Positions 34,512 through 43,325 of a DNA stretch of 49,582 bases are shown piece by piece. The DNA is from Candidatus Thioglobus sp. REDSEA-S12_B1 (GTDB lineage: Bacteria; Pseudomonadota; Gammaproteobacteria; PS1; Pseudothioglobaceae). The notes under the pieces were generated by a model. That model made no database searches. It had not been told where the DNA came from and was given only the letters and a program-made list of their open reading frames with translations. The position numbers were made by a program, and so were the translations under genes. Each line of letters opens with the position of its first letter. The stretch's first letter is position 1. The stretch covers positions 1 to 49,582 of the forward strand of contig LURN01000036.1 in assembly GCA_001628405.1 (NCBI GenBank), read 5' to 3'.

Positions 34512-36098
34512 TCACACTTGAGACAAAAGATAGTCTTCGTAATTCCCAGAGTAGTAGTGGGCACCATCCTCTTTGAGTTCAACCACCTTAGTTGACAAAG
34601 AAGATACAAACTCTCTGTCATGACTTACGAAAATTAGAGTGCCTTTGTAATTTTCTAGAGCTAGATTTAAAGCTTCAATAGACTCCATGTCAAGATGATT
34701 AGTTGGCTCATCCATTAACAATATATTTGGTTTTTGGAGCATTAGCCTTCCAAAAATCATTCTTCCTTTTTCGCCACCTGACAAAGATTTAACTGACTTT
34801 TTGACATCTTCTTTACCAAACAGCATTTTTCCTAAAACTGAACGCATCATTTGAACATCATCTTTTTCGTTCTTAAATTGAGTCATCCAATCCAAAACAC
34901 TCATATCTTTTTCAAACTCTTCATTATGATCTTGAGCATAATAGCCAATGTTAGAATTTTCACTCCATTTTTTATTTCCACTATCCGGCTCAATTTCACC
35001 AAATAAAGTTTTTAGTAATGTGCTTTTACCGATACCATTTTGTCCAATTATTGCAACCCTTTCTCCAGTCTCAATCATTAAGTTTATGTCTTTTAGGACT
35101 TGCTCACCATCAAAACCTTTAGACAAACCTTGAACCTCTAAAACATTTCTAAACAATTCCTTGCTTTGGTTAAAAATAATATATGGGCTCACTCTTGAAG
35201 AGGGCTTTATATCATCCAGTTCAATTTTGTTTAGCTGCTTGAGGCGAGAAGTAGCCTGCCTTGACTTAGAGGCGTTTGCTGAAAACCTTGAAACAAAGTG
35301 CTTTAAATCTTTAATCTTCTCTTCTTTTTTGGCATTATCTGCCCTCATTCTCTCCTGGATTGCCGTTGCAGCAATCATAAAGTCATCATAACTCCCTGGA
35401 AAAACATTGAGCGCACCATAATCCAAATCTGCCATGTGAGTACACACTCCATTCAAAAAATGACGATCATGTGAAATAATGACCATTGTTGATTTTCTGG
35501 CGCTTAAAACCTCTTCCAGCCACCTGATAGAGTTAATATCTAAGTTATTTGTAGGCTCATCTAATAATAAAATCTCTGGATCTGAAAATAATGCTTGAGC
35601 TAACAACACTCTAAGTTTCCATCCAGGTGCAATTTCACTCATTAATCCATAGTGTTGATCAAGAGGAATATCTAATCCTAATAATAGCTCGCTTGCAGAA
35701 GACTCAGCAGAGTACCCATCCATCTCTGCAAACTCCATCTCTAACTCGGCAACCTTAATACCATCTTCCTCGCTCATTTCAGGAAGGCCATAAATTCTGT
35801 CTCTTTCTTCTTTAATTTCCCAGAGCTTTTTATGGCCCATAATGACTGTATCAACTACACGAAACTCTTCGAAAGCAAACTGATCCTGAGACAAAACCCC
35901 TAATCTCTGACCCTCTCCAATCAATACTGATCCATGCGTTGGCTTCAACTCACCAGTCAGTATTTTCATTAATGTTGACTTTCCACAACCATTGGCACCA
36001 ATTAAACCATATCGATTACCAGTCTGAAATTTAACGGAGATATTTTCAAAAAGTGGTTTTTCACCAAACTGCATTGTGACATTAGCGGTAGAAATCAT
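34512..36098 (-). CDS. ybiT: ABC-F family ATPase, YbiT type
   Basis: 528 residues, two ABC domains without membrane segments; ABC-F proteins act on ribosomes. Start [19 protein letters not shown], first Walker [10 protein letters not shown], linker [22 protein letters not shown], second Walker [10 protein letters not shown], second signature [17 protein letters not shown] and Walker [15 protein letters not shown] match E. coli YbiT almost throughout. It stands alone, divergent from ftsW with 117 AT-rich bases between. The precise ribosomal role of YbiT is less defined than that of EttA. Confidence 0.93.
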   Translation of the reverse strand: MISTANVTMQFGEKPLFENISVKFQTGNRYGLIGANGCGKSTLMKILTGELKPTHGSVLIGEGQRLGVLSQDQFAFEEFRVVDTVIMGHKKLWEIKEERDRIYGLPEMSEEDGIKVAELEMEFAEMDGYSAESSASELLLGLDIPLDQHYGLMSEIAPGWKLRVLLAQALFSDPEILLLDEPTNNLDINSIRWLEEVLSARKSTMVIISHDRHFLNGVCTHMADLDYGALNVFPGSYDDFMIAATAIQERMRADNAKKEEKIKDLKHFVSRFSANASKSRQATSRLKQLNKIELDDIKPSSRVSPYIIFNQSKELFRNVLEVQGLSKGFDGEQVLKDINLMIETGERVAIIGQNGIGKSTLLKTLFGEIEPDSGNKKWSENSNIGYYAQDHNEEFEKDMSVLDWMTQFKNEKDDVQMMRSVLGKMLFGKEDVKKSVKSLSGGEKGRMIFGRLMLQKPNILLMDEPTNHLDMESIEALNLALENYKGTLIFVSHDREFVSSLSTKVVELKEDGAHYYSGNYEDYLLSQV

Positions 36099-36221
36099 CG
36101 TAAATTTGAATTTATAAAAATGAAATATTATCCCATAATGACTTATTGAAAGCTCAACTATTAAGCTTATAGAAATCTATGAGAACTTTTTAATTAATTA
36201 AAGTATAAAATAGATTTGTCT

Positions 36222-37367
36222 ATGAGATTGAATCCAAACATGCGAACAAGACAAATGCCTGATAAGGCGCTTTTGTCATCAATTTTAGCTTTATTGATTT
36301 TTGGATGGCTCATGTCCTTTTCTGCTTCATTAGCCTATTTTTCCAGCTACTCGTTTTTTTTTAAACAAACCATATTTATCTGTGCAGGTTTAGTTGCTGG
36401 ACTAATTATTCTGAATACCCCAATCTCTACATTACAAAAATACTCGATTCCTCTGTTTATACTTTCTTTAATTCTCTTAACAGTTGTATTCTTTCCTCCG
36501 CCCATTGGGCACACCGTTAATGGGTCTACAAGATGGATTAATTTTGTTTTTTTTAAGTTTCAACCATCTGAATTAATGAAATTATCGATGGTGCTCTTTA
36601 TGGCTGGTTTTTTAATTCGTCAAGAAAAAGATATTAGAAAGCCATGGAAGGGGTTTCTGAAAACTCTAGTCATTATTGGTATTGCCGATATTCTTTTACT
36701 CTTAGAGACTGATTTTGGAGCCACCTTAATCATCTCACTAACAGCACTTGCTATGCTTTATGCTGCGGGAGTATTTTTAAAACAACTTTCTATAGTAACT
36801 GCAGGTCTGTTTGCATTTGTAGGGATATTTATTTATCTTAATCCAAATCGAATAGCTCGTCTGACTTCATTCTGGGTTGATGACTTTTGGGCCAGTAGTG
36901 ACGCTAAGGTTCATCAAACTCAGCAAGCCTTAATTGGTATAGCCAGGGGTGATTGGTTTGGAACTGGAATAGGTGCTGGAATTCAAAAGTATTCTTTGCT
37001 TCCTGAAAGGCATACAGATATGATTTTTGCAGTCATTGGAGAAGAATTAGGAATCTTAGGGATGATGTTTGTATTGATTTCCTTTCTATTTATCCTTTTA
37101 AAGGGATTTAAGATTGCCAAAATTGCACTCCAAAAAGGCAGATACTATAGCTCCTATGTAGTTTTTGGTATATGTACTTGGTTTGCTATGCAAATTACAG
37201 TCAATATAGGGATGAATCTAGGTCTTTTACCCCCAAAAGGATTCACCTTGCCTTTGTTAAGCTATGGAGGCACATCAATGATTTTTGCTATCATCTCCTT
37301 AGCAATCGTTTTGCGTGTCGACATGGAAAATAGAACGAATTATTCTAAACAACGCCACTATGTCTAA
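36222..37367 (+). CDS. ftsW: Peptidoglycan glycosyltransferase FtsW
   Basis: SEDS-family polytopic membrane protein that polymerises septal peptidoglycan with FtsI. About 381 residues with roughly ten hydrophobic segments. Conserved motifs: NGSTRWINFVFFKFQPSELMKLS, LLLETDFGATLIIS, HTDMIFAVIGEELGILG and LPLLSYGGTSM. Immediate murG neighbour picks FtsW over RodA. Start is uncertain: no Shine-Dalgarno is visible; ATG at 36222 is chosen, but TTG at 36216 or ATG at 36240 are possible. The end overlaps murG by 8 bases. Confidence 0.93.
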   Translation: MRLNPNMRTRQMPDKALLSSILALLIFGWLMSFSASLAYFSSYSFFFKQTIFICAGLVAGLIILNTPISTLQKYSIPLFILSLILLTVVFFPPPIGHTVNGSTRWINFVFFKFQPSELMKLSMVLFMAGFLIRQEKDIRKPWKGFLKTLVIIGIADILLLLETDFGATLIISLTALAMLYAAGVFLKQLSIVTAGLFAFVGIFIYLNPNRIARLTSFWVDDFWASSDAKVHQTQQALIGIARGDWFGTGIGAGIQKYSLLPERHTDMIFAVIGEELGILGMMFVLISFLFILLKGFKIAKIALQKGRYYSSYVVFGICTWFAMQITVNIGMNLGLLPPKGFTLPLLSYGGTSMIFAIISLAIVLRVDMENRTNYSKQRHYV

Positions 37368-38385
37368 AAAAATTCTAATAATGGCTGGTGGTACTGGTGG
37401 CCATATTTTCCCTGCACTTTCTATTTCAAAAGAGCTATCCAAAAGAGGTGCAAGGGTTGAATGGCTTGGAGGTAAAAAATCTATGGAGAGCAACCTAGTT
37501 CCAAGTCACGGAATAAAATTTCATGGTGTCTACACTAGTGGAATTAGAGGAAAGAAATTAATTGTGATACTTAAAGCCCTATTTCTACTGAGCGTTGGTT
37601 TTATTCAAACTATGTTTGTCTTTATAAAATATCGACCCAATGCTGTGATTGGAATGGGGGGCTATGCATCAGGCATCGGTGGCTTAATTGCAAAAATATT
37701 TTTTGTGCCTTTATTTCTTCATGAACAAAACACTATTCCAGGCTCTACTAATAAACTATTAAGTAAGATTTCAACGCTCAATTTTCAAGCATTTGAAAAC
37801 TCCTTTAACAATGATGCCAATGCCATTACCACAGGAAATCCTATCTTATTTGAACCAAAATTAAAGAAAGTCGTCACTGAAGTCAATAATTTACTTGTAC
37901 TGGGAGGCTCATTAGGTTCAAAAAAAATTAATGAAACCATTCCGCTCATTAAGTCCTCTTTAAATATATGGCATCAGACAGGCAAAAGCCATTTTGATGA
38001 AGTCCAAAGCTTGTACAACAGGAGTAGCCATACTCAGGTCAATATCGAGCCATTTATCAAAAATATGGAGGAAGCCTATGCCTGGGCAGATCTAGTTATT
38101 TGTAGAGCAGGCGCTATGACAGTTTCAGAACTCATTGCGACAAAAACAATTGGCATACTCATTCCATTTCCATATGCTATTGACGATCACCAAACCGTTA
38201 ATGCTCAACACTTATCTGAGAATGAGGCAGGCATATTAGTTCAAGAGGAACATCTTAGCCCCGAAGCAATAGATAAAGAGATATCTCAATTAAGTCATGA
38301 GAAACTTAAAAAGATGACTAAAAGGCTGGAATCACTTAAAGTGCAATGTCCTGAGCGATTGATTGTTGATTATCTTCTGAATTAA
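37360..38385 (+). CDS. murG: UDP-GlcNAc:lipid I N-acetylglucosaminyltransferase
   Basis: Adds GlcNAc to lipid I to make lipid II at the inner face of the membrane. 341 residues from the ATG at 37360, which gives the family start [18 protein letters not shown]; an upstream GTG at 37315 would add 15 non-conserved residues. [49 protein letters not shown] and [12 protein letters not shown] are donor and acceptor site motifs. Overlaps ftsW by 8 bases. murC does not follow; instead the gene overlaps bioB tail-to-tail by 50 bases. Confidence 0.95.
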   Translation: MSKKILIMAGGTGGHIFPALSISKELSKRGARVEWLGGKKSMESNLVPSHGIKFHGVYTSGIRGKKLIVILKALFLLSVGFIQTMFVFIKYRPNAVIGMGGYASGIGGLIAKIFFVPLFLHEQNTIPGSTNKLLSKISTLNFQAFENSFNNDANAITTGNPILFEPKLKKVVTEVNNLLVLGGSLGSKKINETIPLIKSSLNIWHQTGKSHFDEVQSLYNRSSHTQVNIEPFIKNMEEAYAWADLVICRAGAMTVSELIATKTIGILIPFPYAIDDHQTVNAQHLSENEAGILVQEEHLSPEAIDKEISQLSHEKLKKMTKRLESLKVQCPERLIVDYLLN

Positions 38386-39316
38386 TTCCTAGTCGATTAA
38401 AAAGAAGCTTATCATTAGCTACCGTTGGGTTGTCAGTAGTCAGCAATTGTTCGCCATAAAAAATCGAATTAGCTCCTGCAAAGAAGCAGAGTGCTTGCAT
38501 TCCCTCTCCCATATCAAGACGTCCAGCAGAGAGCCTTACAACCGATTTAGGCATTAAGATTCTTGCAACTGCAATGGTTCTCACAAATTCACTTTCACTC
38601 GGCGGCTTAACATTCTCAAATGGCGTCCCTGGAATTGGAACAAGTAGATTAATTGGAACACTATCAGGGTGTTTTTCAAGGTTAGCGAGAGATTGAAGCA
38701 TTGAAGCGCGATCTGCCTCCGTCTCACCCATTCCAAGAATACCCCCGCTGCATACGTTAATATTAGCTTCCTTGACTGCCTCTAGGGTATCTAACCTGTC
38801 TTGGAATTCTCGAGTTGTTATTACGTTTGAATAGTTTTCTTTTGAGGTGTCAATGTTGTGGTTGTAATAGTCAAGTCCAGCCTCTTTCAAAACTGAAGCT
38901 TGTTTGGGTGTTAACATGCCCAACGTCACACAAGTCTCCATACCCATTGCCTTAACGCCCTGAATCATTGGAATCACCTTATCTAGGCTTTTGTCAGTTG
39001 GGTTTCTCCATGCAGCACCCATACAAAAACGAGTTGCACCCTTATTTTTTGCATTTTGAGCTTGCTTTAAAACTTCTTCAACTTCCATCAACTTTTCGCG
39101 CTCTAGTCCAGTGTCATATTTTGAACTTTGCGAGCAATATGAACAGTCCTCTGGGCAAGCACCAGTTTTAATATTAAGTAATGAACTAACCTGAACCTTG
39201 TTTGGATCAAATGTCTCTCTATGGATAGAGTGTGCTTTGTAAAGAAGGTCGTTGAATGGAAGCTCAAATAGAGCTTTTATTTCATCTATTTCCCAATCAT
39301 TTCTTAGTTCAATCAT
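38336..39316 (-). CDS. bioB: Biotin synthase
   Basis: Radical SAM enzyme that inserts sulfur into dethiobiotin. 326 residues. The radical SAM cluster is in the [13 protein letters not shown] motif (CxxxCxxC). [25 protein letters not shown] and [12 protein letters not shown] are the second-cluster and substrate motifs, and [28 protein letters not shown] ends the barrel. No other bio genes are nearby. The last 16 codons run antisense into the end of murG (50-base overlap). Confidence 0.96.
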   Translation of the reverse strand: MIELRNDWEIDEIKALFELPFNDLLYKAHSIHRETFDPNKVQVSSLLNIKTGACPEDCSYCSQSSKYDTGLEREKLMEVEEVLKQAQNAKNKGATRFCMGAAWRNPTDKSLDKVIPMIQGVKAMGMETCVTLGMLTPKQASVLKEAGLDYYNHNIDTSKENYSNVITTREFQDRLDTLEAVKEANINVCSGGILGMGETEADRASMLQSLANLEKHPDSVPINLLVPIPGTPFENVKPPSESEFVRTIAVARILMPKSVVRLSAGRLDMGEGMQALCFFAGANSIFYGEQLLTTDNPTVANDKLLFNRLGINSEDNQQSIAQDIAL

Positions 39317-39382
39317 AAGTGTTCTTTTAAAAAATAAATTTATGTCTATTTTATCTTATCCATAAAGCTATGAATAGACAAT

Positions 39383-39409
39383 AAAAAGCCGCACGAAGTG
39401 CGGCTTTTT
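39383..39409. terminator. Rho-independent terminator after glnA
   Basis: AAAAAGCCGCA (39383-39393) pairs perfectly with TGCGGCTTTTT (39399-39409) around CGAAG, an 11-bp stem with A/T tracts on both sides. It is 20 bases beyond the glnA stop on the minus strand and separates glnA from bioB. Confidence 0.88.
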
Positions 39410-39429
39410 GTCAACAACTATTGACTCTA

Positions 39430-40836
39430 TTAACAGCTGTAGTACAAGTCAAACTCAAGCGGCTGCGGAGAAGCTCTCATCGCAGTTACTTCTTGCATCT
39501 TCAGGTCAATAAATGAATCAATCACTTCATCAGTAAAGACGCCACCTTGCTTAAGGAATTCACGGTCTTTGTCAAGCTCCTCAAGTGCGATATGAAGCAT
39601 TCCACTTACCTTTGGAATAGAACTATCGTGCTCTTCATAAAGGTCTTGGTCAGCAGGATCACCTGGATGAATCTTATTTTTAATTCCATCGAGTCCTGCC
39701 ATAAGAAGCGCTGAGAATGCAAGGTATGGATTCGAGGTAGAATCTGGGAAACGAACCTCAATTCTTCTTCCTTTAGGGTTTGAAACAAATGGAATTCTGA
39801 TTGCAGCTGAACGATTCTTTGCCGAATAAGCAAGCATTTCAGGAGCTTCAAAACCAGGTACTAACCTCTTGTAAGAGTTAGTTGAAGGGTTTGTGAAAGC
39901 ATTTAAAGCTTTACCGTGCTTAATGATTCCACCAATGTAATAAAGCGCTGTCTCACTCAAATTTCCATAGCCGTCACCATCAAATAAATTCTTACCGTCT
40001 TTAGAGATTGACATATGAACATGCATACCGTTTCCATTATCAACAGCAATAGGTTTTGGCATAAATGTTGCTGTTTTGCCGTATAGATGAGCAACATTGT
40101 GAACGCAATATTTTAAAATTTGAGTTTCATCAGCCTTTTTAACTAGAGTGTTAAACAATGCACCAATCTCACACTGTCCAGCTGTACCAACCTCATGGTG
40201 GTGAACCTCAGTAGTGACACCCATTTCTTCAATTGCAAGACACATCTGAGAACGAAGGTCGTGAAGTGAATCAACTGGAGGAACTGGAAAATAACCACCC
40301 TTAATTCTTGGACGGTGACCTTTATTACCACCTTCCATGTCTTCTCCAGACATCCAAGCAGCTTCCTCAGAACTGATCTCGAAGAAAGCTTTTCCAAGAC
40401 CATGACCTGTATCCCATTTGACGCTATCAAATACGAAGAACTCAGGCTCATTTCCAAAATAAGCTGTATCACCGATACCAGAATCTTTCAAGTACGCTTC
40501 GGCTCTATGAGCAATTGAGCGAGGATCTTTTACATAACCCTTCATATCAGTAGGCTCAATAATATTGCATCGAATGTTGAGCGTTACTTCTTCAGTAAAA
40601 GGGTCAATAACTGCAGTTTCACAGTCTGGCATTAAAATCATGTCAGACTCGTTGATATCTTTCCAACCTGCGATTGATGAGCCGTCAAACATTTGGCCAG
40701 CATCAAGCTTAGCAGCGTCGACTGTGTGCGCAGGAACACTTACGTGTTGCTCCTTTCCTTTTGTATCTGTGAATCGAAAATCAATAAACTTAACGCTTTG
40801 CTCTTCGATTGTTTTCATTACATCTTTTGCAGACAT
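39430..40836 (-). CDS. glnA: Glutamine synthetase, type I
   Basis: ATP-dependent amidation of glutamate; the main ammonium assimilation enzyme. 468 residues, the GS-Ibeta length. [16 protein letters not shown] near 52-67, the [11 protein letters not shown] glutamates, [16 protein letters not shown], and [10 protein letters not shown] are active-site segments. The adenylylation tyrosine is probably Y400 in [12 protein letters not shown], implying GlnE-type control. It would capture ammonium released from taurine by Ald. A 179-base upstream region holds two inverted repeats; no clear sigma-54 site was seen. Confidence 0.96.
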   Translation of the reverse strand: MSAKDVMKTIEEQSVKFIDFRFTDTKGKEQHVSVPAHTVDAAKLDAGQMFDGSSIAGWKDINESDMILMPDCETAVIDPFTEEVTLNIRCNIIEPTDMKGYVKDPRSIAHRAEAYLKDSGIGDTAYFGNEPEFFVFDSVKWDTGHGLGKAFFEISSEEAAWMSGEDMEGGNKGHRPRIKGGYFPVPPVDSLHDLRSQMCLAIEEMGVTTEVHHHEVGTAGQCEIGALFNTLVKKADETQILKYCVHNVAHLYGKTATFMPKPIAVDNGNGMHVHMSISKDGKNLFDGDGYGNLSETALYYIGGIIKHGKALNAFTNPSTNSYKRLVPGFEAPEMLAYSAKNRSAAIRIPFVSNPKGRRIEVRFPDSTSNPYLAFSALLMAGLDGIKNKIHPGDPADQDLYEEHDSSIPKVSGMLHIALEELDKDREFLKQGGVFTDEVIDSFIDLKMQEVTAMRASPQPLEFDLYYSC

Positions 40837-41015
40837 AGCTATACTCCCTATAAATAATAGTAAATTTAAAATTGACAGGCATTGTCAGAAGTCTGCGCCG
40901 TTGCAAACGAAATGTTGTCTCAAAGTGGGGACAACACAAGATATTTCAACGGTGGATTATATCCTAGTTTTTAAAGTCTTTCACTAGAAAATTATTCAAG
41001 TTAAGTTGATATTAA
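40837..41015 (-). promoter_or_regulatory. Upstream region of glnA with two inverted repeats
   Basis: TGACA/TGTCA at 40873-40887 (5-base spacer) and TGTTGTC/GACAACA at 40913-40936 (10-base spacer) lie 37-100 bases before the glnA ATG. TATAGGGAGTATAGC gives the ribosome-binding AGGGAG before the start. No TGGCAC-N5-TTGC (sigma-54) match was found, so NtrC control is not evident from the promoter. Confidence 0.4.
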
Positions 41016-41777
41016 TCAAATCCAATTTCTTGGCTTAAGAAAATAGCTAGTAAGTTTTTCTTCTTCGCTATTAGGTTCAATATTGTACTGGTAAGTCCAC
41101 TTTACTAAGGGCGGTAGTGACATCAAGATTGACTCGGTTCTCCCACCACTTTGAAGACCAAACAAGGTTCCCCTATCTTGAATTAAATTAAATTCAACGT
41201 ATCGACCCCGCCTGAAGAGTTGAAATTCTCTCTGCTTTTCAGTGAATGACATTCCTTGTCTTTTTAGAACAATTGGCTTGTATGCTTCACAAAAATGGCT
41301 TCCAACACTTTTCATGAATTCAAAGCAAGTATCAAATCCCTCTTCGTTAAGGTCATCAAAGAAAAGCCCTCCGACTCCTCGCTGCTCATCTCTATGATTT
41401 AAATAGAAATAATCATCACACCATTTCTTATACTTTTCGTAAACACTCTTTCCAAAGGGTTTGCATGTCGTTGGAACAAAAGGATTCTGGGGATGAAACA
41501 CGAGAGATATTCCAAGAGCTGTATATTTCCTTCCCTCTAACTCAGGCCTGAGCTCTGTTGCTGATTTAGGCATCTTTTCGCCACTAATAATTGAAAAGTT
41601 AACGCCGCCTTTTTCGAACAGACTTCCATCAGAAATGACTCGAGTTATTCCTCTACCTCTTCCGTCATTTCTCTGCCAAACATCTTTATCAAAATTAGAT
41701 TTGGAGTCTAAAGCTCCAAACTCTTCACAAATATCATTTTGGAGGCTCAACAAATACTTTTCTACTTGCTCTATCAT
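41016..41777 (-). CDS. hemF: Coproporphyrinogen III oxidase (aerobic) with a large internal deletion
   Basis: HemF decarboxylates coproporphyrinogen III with oxygen in haem synthesis. This copy has 253 residues against 299 in E. coli. The N-terminal half ([44 protein letters not shown]) and C-terminal half ([71 protein letters not shown]) align well. They are joined in frame at residues 103-105, so about 47 residues (E. coli 105-151) are missing. The lost part holds the HANVRFF and GGGFDLTPFYG motifs and H106 and H145, two of four histidines proposed as metal ligands. The product is probably inactive, unless the deletion is an assembly error. Confidence 0.88.
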   Translation of the reverse strand: MIEQVEKYLLSLQNDICEEFGALDSKSNFDKDVWQRNDGRGRGITRVISDGSLFEKGGVNFSIISGEKMPKSATELRPELEGRKYTALGISLVFHPQNPFVPTTCKPFGKSVYEKYKKWCDDYFYLNHRDEQRGVGGLFFDDLNEEGFDTCFEFMKSVGSHFCEAYKPIVLKRQGMSFTEKQREFQLFRRGRYVEFNLIQDRGTLFGLQSGGRTESILMSLPPLVKWTYQYNIEPNSEEEKLTSYFLKPRNWI

Positions 41778-41825
41778 CTATATTTGAGTTAGATTAATTT
41801 TACTTTCAGCCATACTTTTGTTTAA

Positions 41826-42377
41826 TTACCTAATTCGCTCACCAGTAATCAAATTAATGATCCTTGAGGGTTGTGAATTATACCCGCTCGGTGGAAGCGC
41901 ATAGTCTAGCTCATTTCCGAAGTAACGTTTTAATTCGCGCTTCGATGTCGCCACCTTTTTGCCTTGCAAATTTGCACTTGTAGATATAAGAGCTGAGTCT
42001 GTATTTTCACAAAAAAACTTAATCAAGGGGTTTGAGGTGATTCTGATTGCCAAAAGCTCATTTACTCCAGCCAAAAGTGGTGACAGCTCATCCGACTTTG
42101 GTACTAAAAAAGTTGTTGGAGTTTCAGAGGGTTGTGAAATTTTTTTTAATAAATTTTCACTCATACTAGTATCAATGTAAGGAAGTAAATACTGTATATC
42201 AGAGGCAAGGAGAATAAAACCTTTGCTCATGTCTCTCTTTTTAAGCTCAATAATTTTTTTTATTCCAGCTGGATTATTGGCGAGACAGCCAAGACCATAA
42301 ATTGTATCTGTAGGATGCGCAATCACTCCATTTTTTAGACGATGCAATGCTAAGCGAATTCTTGTATTGATAATCAT
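41826..42377 (-). CDS. tsaC: Threonylcarbamoyl-AMP synthase (Sua5/YrdC family)
   Basis: Makes threonylcarbamoyl-AMP for the t6A37 modification of tRNA. 183 residues, the short TsaC form (E. coli 190). PTDTIYGLGC near 21-30, the KKRDMSKGFILL motif, the TTFLVP strand and ALISTSANLQGK are the nucleotide-binding elements. Its ATG overlaps the xerC stop (ATGA, 42374-42377), so the two are co-translated. The 48-base gap to hemF suggests these three genes may share a transcript. Confidence 0.93.
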   Translation of the reverse strand: MIINTRIRLALHRLKNGVIAHPTDTIYGLGCLANNPAGIKKIIELKKRDMSKGFILLASDIQYLLPYIDTSMSENLLKKISQPSETPTTFLVPKSDELSPLLAGVNELLAIRITSNPLIKFFCENTDSALISTSANLQGKKVATSKRELKRYFGNELDYALPPSGYNSQPSRIINLITGERIR

Positions 42378-43288
42378 TTTTTAGCTCTCGGATGAAATTC
42401 ATCATAGACTTTTGACAACTCAAGAAAATCTAAGTGAGTATAGACCTGGGTACTTTTAATACTCTTGTGACCTAAAAATTCTTGAACCGTCCTCAAATCA
42501 TGACTGGATTGAAGAAAATGTGTCGCCGCTGCATGTCTCAACATATGAGGGTGAACGTTGATTGAAACGCCTACTTCAAGCGCTCTATTCTTAACAATAT
42601 TTTGAACTGTTCTTGTAGAAATTCTTAAATTTTTTTGATTTATAAATAAAGCATCTGTATTGCAATTTGGTCTTTGTTTTACATAGCGCTTCAGAACTTC
42701 AATTGTTGTTTGCCCCATGGGTGAAAATCTTGCCTTTCCTCCTTTTCCCATAACCTTTACAAAACCCTCATTCATATCAATATCTTCAAGATTTATTCCA
42801 ACAAGCTCAGACACCCTTAAGGCGCAAGAATATAACAATTCAATCATCAGTACTGACCTCAACTCTTTGTATTTAGATGATTTAATTGTCATCATTTTTT
42901 TCAAGTCATCAAAATCGATTGTCTTAGGAAGGTCACGCTCGATTTTCGGAGTTTTAATTGAAAGCGCAGGATTTATTTCGAGCTCATCTCTTTCCATTAA
43001 GAAAGTAAAAAACACCCTAATGGAGGATAAATATCTTTTTAAAGACTTTCCAGATGTGCCTGCATTCCTTAACTCCATGATGAATAGATTGAGAGTATCG
43101 GAGTCAATCCCTTTGAAATCATTAAAACCTTTTTTGTTTAGGAATGATGAAAATTTTAAAAGGTCTCTTTCGTATGAAGAAATTGTGTTTTCTGCATAGT
43201 TTTTTTCAACACTCAAGTAGCTTACAAAATCTTCAATTTGTTTGGTTAAAATTGCGTTTTCGCACTTGTTTTTTTTGTTATTGACCAT
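42374..43288 (-). CDS. xerC: Tyrosine recombinase XerC
   Basis: Works with XerD at dif to resolve chromosome dimers. 304 residues. The N-terminal SAM-like core-binding domain is about 13-105. Catalytic residues: R158 (CALRVSELVG), a lysine in GKGGKARF (K182 or K185), H248 and R251 (HPHMLRHAAATHFL), H274 and the nucleophile Y283 (TQVYTHLDF). The ending YDEFHPRAKK and YTHLDF are XerC rather than XerD features. Divergent from htpG with 37 bases between. Confidence 0.92.
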   Translation of the reverse strand: MVNNKKNKCENAILTKQIEDFVSYLSVEKNYAENTISSYERDLLKFSSFLNKKGFNDFKGIDSDTLNLFIMELRNAGTSGKSLKRYLSSIRVFFTFLMERDELEINPALSIKTPKIERDLPKTIDFDDLKKMMTIKSSKYKELRSVLMIELLYSCALRVSELVGINLEDIDMNEGFVKVMGKGGKARFSPMGQTTIEVLKRYVKQRPNCNTDALFINQKNLRISTRTVQNIVKNRALEVGVSINVHPHMLRHAAATHFLQSSHDLRTVQEFLGHKSIKSTQVYTHLDFLELSKVYDEFHPRAKK

Positions 43289-43325
43289 ATCTTTACATTT
43301 TACGTTAAACGATAGGGGATTTTGA

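Noticed and set aside
37315-37359. Upstream GTG start for murG
   Set aside because: Adds 15 residues not seen in MurG; ATG at 37360 gives the conserved [13 protein letters not shown] start.
40565-40987. 140-codon open frame on the + strand overlapping the glnA 5' end
   Set aside because: Mostly antisense to glnA, no family resemblance and no ribosome-binding site.
41016-41777. HemF as two fragments from a frameshift
   Set aside because: The frame is continuous and both halves read in the same frame; an in-frame deletion explains it better.
42717-43199. 160-codon open frame on the + strand
   Set aside because: Lies entirely antisense within xerC, whose catalytic residues are intact; low-complexity serine/phenylalanine-rich translation.
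43289-43325. Heat-shock (sigma-32) promoter for htpG
   Set aside because: No CTTGAAA / CCCCAT-type pair could be found in the gap or just inside xerC.
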